A stretch of DNA of 64,000 bases from Cryptomeria japonica (lineage: Eukaryota > Streptophyta > Pinopsida > Cupressales > Cupressaceae). Location: positions 832,494,160 through 832,558,159 of the forward strand of contig NC_081411.1 of assembly GCF_030272615.1 (NCBI RefSeq), read 5' to 3'. Both the position numbers and the translations under genes were made by a program. This document shows positions 58,177-64,000 of this stretch, one piece after another. Below the pieces are notes generated by a model. It saw only the letters and a list, made by a program, of their open reading frames with translations. It made no database searches and was not told where the DNA came from. The first letter of the stretch is position 1. Each line of letters begins with the position of its first letter.

Positions 58177-58609
58177 TGTTGAAATGTGGCGACTGATCAA
58201 CAAAGTACTGTACACTCAGCACGTATCCTCGCCGGGGTTTGGGGCCAGGCCGGGCCCTGGGCAGGGGTTCGAGGGCGGCAGCCCCCAAGAAAATTTTTTT
58301 TTGCCATTTTTTTGTTGATAAAAACCGACATTGTAATAAAACCCTAAAAATGGCCGACTTTGTTTGTTGCCCTAAAAACGCATGTTATAAGCGGCTGGGA
58401 TGCTTAAGGCATTGTAAGGTTGATGTACTATTTTTGCTGGATAATAAGAAAGATTGGACAACTGTGTATGGTGGACGTAACCCATTCTGGGTGAACCACA
58501 TTAAATCTCTGTGTTATCTGTGTCTTGTTTTATTTCTTTATCTTTTGTATCTAAATCTGCATATAATTGTTAGTTTATATTTGCTTCGGATCTGCTTGAA
58601 ACCCTAACA
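58177..58609 (+). repeat. 3' LTR of the copia element at 53.6 kb
   Basis: Begins TGTTGAAATG, ends CCCTAACA, exactly 433 bp like the 5' copy. Followed by TSD tagtc (58,610-58,614) and the rest of the SINE. Confidence 0.95.
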
Positions 58610-58706
58610 TAGTCCTCCCTCTTAAACCTGAGAGGGAGTCAATCTTGAGATCGATGGGGAGAAAACCCACCGCCCAACCCAACTCACCTACCAGTGTGCT
58701 CTATTA

Positions 58707-58945
58707 GGGACCACCAATTTACCTAAATTAAGGTTCCAAGGGTTTGACACTGGTGCAACCTTGTCCCTATTCCCATAGAAGTAATAAAAAATATCCCACC
58801 CCCTATCTGTAGTGATACCACCTTTGCAATTTGAGCTCCTGCCCTTGAAGAAATTTTTGAATGTTTCCTGCATTGTAGACCCATTGAAAAATTCTAACAA
58901 ATCCTGATGTAAGCCCCTAGTATCCCTTTTCTGATTCTTTTCCAT
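58707..58945 (-). pseudogene. Unknown minus-strand gene, N-terminal domain, upstream of the SINE
   Basis: MEKNQKRDTRGLHQDLLEFF, STMQETFKNFFKGRSSNCKG, TTDRGWDIFYYFYGNRDKVA and SNPWNLNLGKLVV run into the TSD (58,707-58,720). It continues in frame at 53,467. The start at 58,945 is only the first Met of an open stretch: charged coding-like sequence lies further upstream. Unrecognised family. Confidence 0.55.
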
Positions 58946-59149
58946 CTTTTCTAATTTCTCCTCAACCTCCTTGGCAATTTCATTAACATCTTTGGCTAGA
59001 GATGATGATGTTGGGGTATGTGATGGTTGTTCTTTCTAATCATGTGAGGGGTTTTCATTAGCAGGAGGGTTTTCTTGTGTAACTGGGGCTTTCTCTACAG
59101 ATGAAAATGCAACCTTTTTAGCCAGAGCCCTTCTTCTTTCAGGTTTTGG

Positions 59150-59560
59150 GGCCTCCTCTTGCGAGTCTAGTTCAACAACAATAGGTATAGCTTATGCAGA
59201 GGATGTCACTACAACTTTCTTGGCAGGAGCCTTTTGCCTCTTAGGTGCGAGGGCTTAAGCTTTCAGGGAAAGATTAGCCTCATCAACATATGGCTCATCA
59301 TTTAAAATTATGGTGGCTTCTTTCCTTGGTGCCCTCTTCCTTTTTATTTTTGATGATTCCTCTTGTGATGGTTGAGTTGATTCAGTGCTAGGAGGGGTTT
59401 TCTTAAGAATAGGAGGGATTGGCTCAACAGTAGGCTCATTTGAGATCGTAGGAGCCATATGAATAACAACCAAAGGGGTAGCATGGGTAATCTCAAGCAT
59501 AACAAAGCCCTCCCTTTTCAGGGATCTTTTCAGTAGTAGGGGAGGCAATATCCTTAATTG
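59150..59560 (-). pseudogene. Unknown minus-strand gene, basic/Pro-rich N-terminal region
   Basis: The frame 59,548-59,255 codes PTVEPIPPILKKTPPSTEST, KIKRKRAPRKEATIILNDEP and further basic repeats (KRQKAPAKKVV-like) towards 59,150, with a stop at 59,255. It shares the phase of the domain at 58.7-58.9 kb. The composition is that of a disordered, possibly nuclear-directed tail. Whether it is the true N-terminus cannot be decided. Confidence 0.45.
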
Positions 59561-61640
59561 GGGAAACCATTCTTTCTACTTGGGAGATAAATTTATGCTT
59601 CTCTAAAAAAAACCTACACAACACCTAAGATTTTCACAAAAGCATAGAGATAGGTTAGGTATCAACTTACTTTATCTTGAAAGCACTCTAGTTGCAATTG
59701 CAGATCTGATAAACACTCTGGGTTGCCTTGAATCGCTTTGTGCCCACTTTTTGGTCACTCCATGGATGCTCTTCAAATGCATGGTGAGAAATTATGTCTC
59801 CAAATTTTCTTTTATCGTTCGTAGGAATGCTACCATTAATTCCTACATGTAGGCTCAACAGGTTGGTGGCATAAAAATTCAAACTCCACCATCGATCTGG
59901 GGATGAATGGTTGAGAGTACATTTTGACATTATTTGAATGTTGGCATGACACATTTCAATTCCTTCTTCGCCACCTTTGATTTTTCACTTCACTCTATGG
60001 TTTCACCGTCGATGAATTTTGCTACCTTTCTACATTATTTTATCCCTTGTGAGATAACAGGGCCTTGGAATTCCACCACATTGGCTACCCCACAAGGTCA
60101 CCTTTTTATCGCTCTTCATGTCATGGGGTGGTGGGGCCTTATTACCCTTTCTCATTTTCTTACCTTGCGGGGACAAATTTCCATTACTTTCTTGGATGTG
60201 ATAGAGCAGGGACAATCCCTCTGTTGTCGCTCTTTACATTATGCTATACTTTGACATGCCTATCTTAACCCGCTATCTCGCTTCACTTTCCTCTTATGAC
60301 TTTATGTTTCTGCGGGGTAAACCTTCCTTTACCTTCAAATTTCCGTCACTAGGTCATTGGGTCACTTCACTCCTTGTGAGCATCTTTCATTACATCGCTC
60401 GATGGCCCATATTTTCCTTCACATCAGTCATGCGGGGTAGCGAGGACTAGTGCTATCTTTCCTCGCCCACTAGCCCACATCCAATTTTCATTAACACTTC
60501 CCCTCCTATGGGTAAGGCCATCTCTACCTTTTTGACTACCTCACCATCCCCTAGAACATGTTTGGTCTTTCTCTTTTTTCTTTTCTTTGGTGAGCCACGG
60601 GGCCTTTTGATTACACTAACACTTGTGACACCTCGCCATCCCACACTATTTCTTCTTTGGTTTTTTTACTTCAGTAGTGTAAAGGTGCTCTAGTAATTTT
60701 TTGCATCCCTCTATCTTGCTAGAGTATTCTTTCTTTATACCTTTATGACCGACCAACCTCCATGCCTCTTCATTAAAATCAGCTCTCTAGCCCACATCAT
60801 CTTCCTCACTGTGTTATAACTCTTGCAGGACAAATTTACTCTTAGCGCATTAGCATTCCCCGCTATCCTTCCGCACTAAACAACATTAAGAAGAAACTAT
60901 GTGGGGTAAAACCTTCATATCCCACCATCTCGTAGGGCATAGCCATCCTCTAGAATGGTTGCGGGGGGTAACTTTATCCATTTCTTAGAACACACCCTGT
61001 TATCCTAGGAAATTAATTCCCACTGACAAAGATCTTGCAAGGTGGGATTTCTTCTTCATTAATACTTATCGCGCTATGCTACGATGCCTAAGCAAGCATA
61101 AAATAAGTTCTGTAGGGCAAAGAAGAGGGTTAGAAATTTTGATTCCTGCCACCTCGTAGGGACCGGATAGTCCTAATTGCCACTTAAGTGACTTGATTAA
61201 GCACGTGGGGATTAGTTGAGGGTAATGAGGCCATAAGTCTTGGAAGTGCTAGGGGAAAACTTAGGAGTTAGGATACTTTTAGAAACTCAAACTATATGGG
61301 AAATTTTGACCCCCCATTACAAGTGATTGACTTAACTAAGATGACCTAGCACACGGGGCCGGTAAAAACATGACCAAAACCCCATCCAACCATAACTTAA
61401 GAAACTTAAGACCCGCTACATCCAGTCAACTAAGAATTAAAAGAATAAAGGGATTTTTCAACTGAGGCATGCAAAGCCTAAACCCTTGCAACCAATTTGA
61501 TAAACCATAACCCTAAGGGACTTAGGAAACCAAAAGAGCAGGGACAAAAGCGAAAATTGGCACTTCCAACAGGGTCAATGGGGTAGTTAGCCCATGGTAT
61601 TTGCACATGGTTTTTGATGTAATACCACTTGGTGGTTTTG
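59561..61640. other. C/T-rich stretch without a supported gene
   Basis: Several plus-strand frames of 60-106 codons (59,934-60,693) are Phe/Ser/Leu-rich products of pyrimidine-rich sequence. They have no motif and overlap each other in different frames. The words gcgggg and ctcgc recur. From 60,700 to 61,640 there is no ORF. I see no terminal repeats. Confidence 0.45.
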
Positions 61641-61652
61641 TAAGAGCTTGTG

Positions 61653-61662
61653 TTTATAAAAG
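61653..61662 (+). promoter_or_regulatory. Possible TATA box
   Basis: tttataaaag in an LTR-like context, upstream of the tandem duplication. Confidence 0.4.
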
Positions 61663-61850
61663 CAGCCACAAGGGTAGGTCTTTGGGCTAGCCAAATAGCT
61701 AATTAGCTAGTTTAGCATTTGTGGAGGTTGGAAGCATGACATGGGATGTGTGGTTACAATCTTGTTCACATGGAGTTCTTGTTGATGGATGGGGTTTCAA
61801 AAGATTTCGCAGTTGTATTGTAATGTTGCATTACTGAATAATACATGGTG

Positions 61851-62002
61851 ATGGATTATTTTGGAGGCTGGGTGTTTCCCTCATGAGGGTTTTCCTAGGG
61901 TATATCTTGTGTCATATTTGATGGGTATGGATTATTTTGGAGGCTGGGTGTTTCCCTCATGAGGGTTTTCCTAGGGTATATCTTGTGTCATATTTGATGG
62001 GT
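61851..62002. repeat. 76-bp exact tandem duplication
   Basis: Two identical 76-bp units (61,851-61,926 and 61,927-62,002), each starting atggattattttggaggc and ending tatttgatgggt. Perfect identity in an otherwise decayed region implies a recent event. Confidence 0.95.
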
Positions 62003-62106
62003 ATGTTGTCTATTCTTTGCATGTAGATTCTATTATGTGATTATTTTTAAAAAATCTTAATTGGGTTATGTGGAAATTATCATAAAGTTGGCTGCAAGTT
62101 TCCTTA

Positions 62107-62635
62107 CAGTAGGTGCCTAAAAAGGTGTATTTTCTAGTTTTTATGTAACCATTCAATAAATGAGTACATGACTCTTCCCCTTCCTTTTTCCCATGACCAA
62201 AAGGATATTTTTTATGATTTTAGCATGACAAAAGATAGAAAAATGTGTTCTTCATAAAAATTATGATTTCCTTTACATATATTATTGAATATTTTCAATC
62301 TTATATGCCCTCCAGGACACTTTCCTTGGTACCTAGAGACCCATAAATGCTTACATTTACTTTTAATCACCTACCCTTAACTAAAAATCTAAATTAAATA
62401 TTTTTTGGGTTATGCAAGATTTCTTTAAGCCTATGGTTGCTCATGCATTAGACACCTTGTGTAAGAAGAAATGTTCCATGAGGGAAGCTCATGAACATTT
62501 GAAAACCATATGGTAATGTCGAATCCACTGTTCTTTCATGTTTTCTTCTTCACTCTTCTTGGCCTTAGTCTGCACCTTTATCTCTCTTCCTTCTTTCATT
62601 CTTCCTCTCTTTCTTCCCCTTTGAATATACTCTAA
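62107..62635. other. AT-rich spacer, no gene seen
   Basis: No ORF over 60 codons with a motif and no terminal repeats. 'cttccttctttcattcttcc' at 62,585-62,620 is a pyrimidine tract. Confidence 0.45.
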
Positions 62636-64000
62636 CTATAACAAAGTTGCAGTACCAAACTTAGGGAAGTCATAGGTATTGTCTTCTTGAACATGAATGC
62701 CATGGATTACCTTTGCTATTGTTGCAACATTCTTTCCATCATCGGCCTCAACTACAATATGACGTTCTATATTTTCTATGCATTTAGAAAGACATGTGTG
62801 TGCCAGAGTGTTCTTTTCTACATTCAAAATATTGTTAGCATAAACATTATGATATTCATCACCTTCAATTTGCACCAACTTATTAGTCTTTATTATCTCC
62901 TCTTCCAATAGGAAATACTCATCTTCACCAATATAAAATAAGGAACCATTAGGGAACTCCACTTTCTCTTGTTCATATGCTTCATCACTTCCAACTGCAC
63001 TCTTGTCTTCCAAAGGATTTATTGTCATAATATCCTTCTCCATCCCAATCTTATCCTTCTCATCACAAGAATCAGATTTTACCTCACCCTATTTTGCTAG
63101 AAGTTTTGATCTCTTTATAATCCATACTACTAAAAGTCGCATTAGTAGATCATCTTATTCATACTCTTCTTCTTTCAATAATTCTCTCATGTCATTAACC
63201 AAACAAATTCTAGTATTAGTGCATAACTTTTCTTCTTCCTCCTTTAGGGGATTCAACTTGTGGCAAACTCCATCTTTTGTCAATGAATAGGTGTTTGCAT
63301 ATCCATCATGTACTTCACTTCGATCAAATTTCCACAACCTCCCTAAATAAATGTGACAAACATCCATATGCATGATATCATAAAGCATCTCATCATGGTA
63401 GTTCCCAATTTTGAATTTACACTACTCATTAACCAAAACCCCATGATCATTCTATAACTATGTAATCTAGTATGGATGTAGATGTCTCCTCCTCTCTAAA
63501 TTCAACTTTTCAACCATCTATTCTGACACAAGGTTGTCAGTGCTACCTCCATCAATGGTCACATCACAAACTTTTCCTTTACATTTATATTGTTTGTGAA
63601 ACAATCTCTTCCACTAAACTGTATCCTCCTTGTTATTCACCAAGATTATTCTCATGACAAGAGCCTCTCCTCTTTTTTCTTCTTCTAAGTATGATGAATT
63701 AGCATCTTCATTTGCATGGGAAACTCTTGTATTACCCTATTTTATTTCATTGGTCCTCCCTTGGTGTTGAGGACACTCAAAGGATCTATGCCCTTCCTCT
63801 CTACACTAGAAACAAGCTTTGTGAAATCCTCCTCTTCCAGGACCTCATCCAAATCTCCCTCTTCCTCTTTGATTATTATTTTGTTCTTGGTAGGCATTAT
63901 CTCCATTCTGGCCTTGACTTACACTAGATTCTTGAATCTTGTTTTGGTCTTCATTTCAATCTCCATATGATCAACCTTTTCCTCTTTGCTTGCTCTCAAA
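62636..64000 (-). pseudogene. Ty3/gypsy gag end and protease, minus strand (degenerate, runs off window)
   Basis: Read from 64,000 on the minus strand: a basic Gag tail, then zinc knuckle C-F-stop-C-R-E-E-G-H-R-S-F-E-C (63,814-63,773). The stop sits where an aromatic residue is usual. The protease has VCDVTIDGGSTDNL (about 63,575-63,535) and continues, after breaks, as LYDIMHMDVCHIYLGRLWKF (LLGRPW-type landmark) and DGYANTYSLTKDGVCHKLNP. An acidic linker at 63,043-62,636 (MEKDIMTINPLEDKSAVGSD) would lead to RT, which is not present before 62,106. It differs from the Tat copies in motif and layout and looks chromovirus-like. Confidence 0.65.

Larger units (their letters stand above)
53622..58609 (+). 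mobile_element. Nearly complete Ty1/copia element
   Basis: LTRs of 433 bp each (53,622-54,054 and 58,177-58,609), 5-bp TSD tagtc on both sides, PBS, gag-pol in one frame except for a frameshift in gag, and PPT directly before the 3' LTR. By hand I count about 27 differences between LTRs (about 6%), about 25 of them transitions. Five in-frame TAG stops and the frameshift make it inactive. It is the youngest large insertion whose age can be judged here. Confidence 0.95.
53468..58706 (-). mobile_element. tRNA-derived SINE, split by the copia element
   Basis: On the minus strand the SINE runs from 58,706 (head) to the poly-A tail (poly-T in plus, 53,465-53,474), about 240 bp when the copia is removed. 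Near the head, TGGTAGGTGAGTTGG (58,693-58,679) resembles an A box, and AGATTGACTCC (58,645-58,635) matches 8 of 11 positions of the B box, with tRNA-like spacing. The 14-bp TSD and terminal poly-A are what LINE-type machinery leaves. The copia TSD tagtc lies inside at 53,617-53,621 and 58,610-58,614. It would be transcribed by RNA polymerase III. Confidence 0.75.
61640..62106 (+). repeat. LTR-like segment (3' part), plus orientation
   Basis: TATA box, 'ctgaataatacatgg', 'gagggttttcctaggg' and a terminal 'tttccttaca' at 62,106 follow the same order as in the copia LTRs at 46.0-46.2 kb. No PBS follows, and the left border was not found. Confidence 0.45.

Noticed and set aside
59934-60693. Overlapping Phe/Ser/Leu-rich plus-strand ORFs, possibly membrane proteins
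   Set aside because: Hydrophobicity comes from the T/C-rich sequence; overlapping frames are equally open and none has a conserved motif.
1-64000. Search for tRNA, rRNA, riboswitch and intact host genes
   Set aside because: No cloverleaf or rRNA core was seen, only the tRNA-like SINE head and tRNA-complementary primer sites; no multi-exon host gene could be supported by eye.

Overview
This is a plant nuclear window made almost entirely of nested LTR retrotransposons. I recognise no intact host gene. The AT-rich composition, Ty1/copia and Ty3/gypsy elements only, old and heavily decayed copies, and elements stacked several layers deep fit a large, slowly purged genome. A conifer or other gymnosperm is my best guess, but that is inference.

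From about 1.3 to 38 kb the backbone is one degenerate plus-strand Ty3/gypsy element of Tat/Ogre type. It carries gag, protease, a G-patch segment, RT, RNase H, a second RNase H-like domain and integrase, ending near 13.6 kb. An A/C-rich repeat tract follows, then an antisense accessory ORF resembling the plant mobile domain (PMD) family (15.9-18.0 kb), more short-motif repeats, a polypurine tract (PPT) and the start of the 3' LTR at 36,752. It has been split by (i) a Sirevirus-like copia element inside RT (6,329-10,606, TSD gtggY); (ii) a copia LTR (18,905-27,457, TSD ctata) that itself holds a minus-strand Tat relative (19.24-27.06 kb, missing everything from RT on); and (iii) a pol-less Sirevirus-like element with two 2.5-kb LTRs (27,858-36,234, TSD aggta). 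The 3' part of another copia LTR lies at 1-1,328.

From 38.3 to 40.7 kb there is a G/T-skewed stretch without genes, ending in a PPT-like site and an LTR start. A minus-strand copia element follows (40,869-47,700). Its gag is split by a solo LTR of its own family in opposite orientation (45,341-46,245).

From 49.0 to 59.5 kb a long, decayed minus-strand coding region of a family I cannot name runs through the window. It was hit by a tRNA-derived SINE (14-bp TSD), and the SINE was then hit by a nearly complete copia element (53,622-58,609; 433-bp LTRs; TSD tagtc). The copia retains every gag-pol domain but has one frameshift and five nonsense codons. The window ends with an LTR-like segment containing a 76-bp tandem duplication (61.6-62.1 kb) and the gag/protease part of another minus-strand gypsy element (62.6-64.0 kb).

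Nothing here forms an operon or pathway. The main results are the insertion history, which can be read from target-site duplications, and several accessory modules carried by the elements: antisense PMD, G-patch, four zinc knuckles, repeated PPTs and PBS-like motifs.
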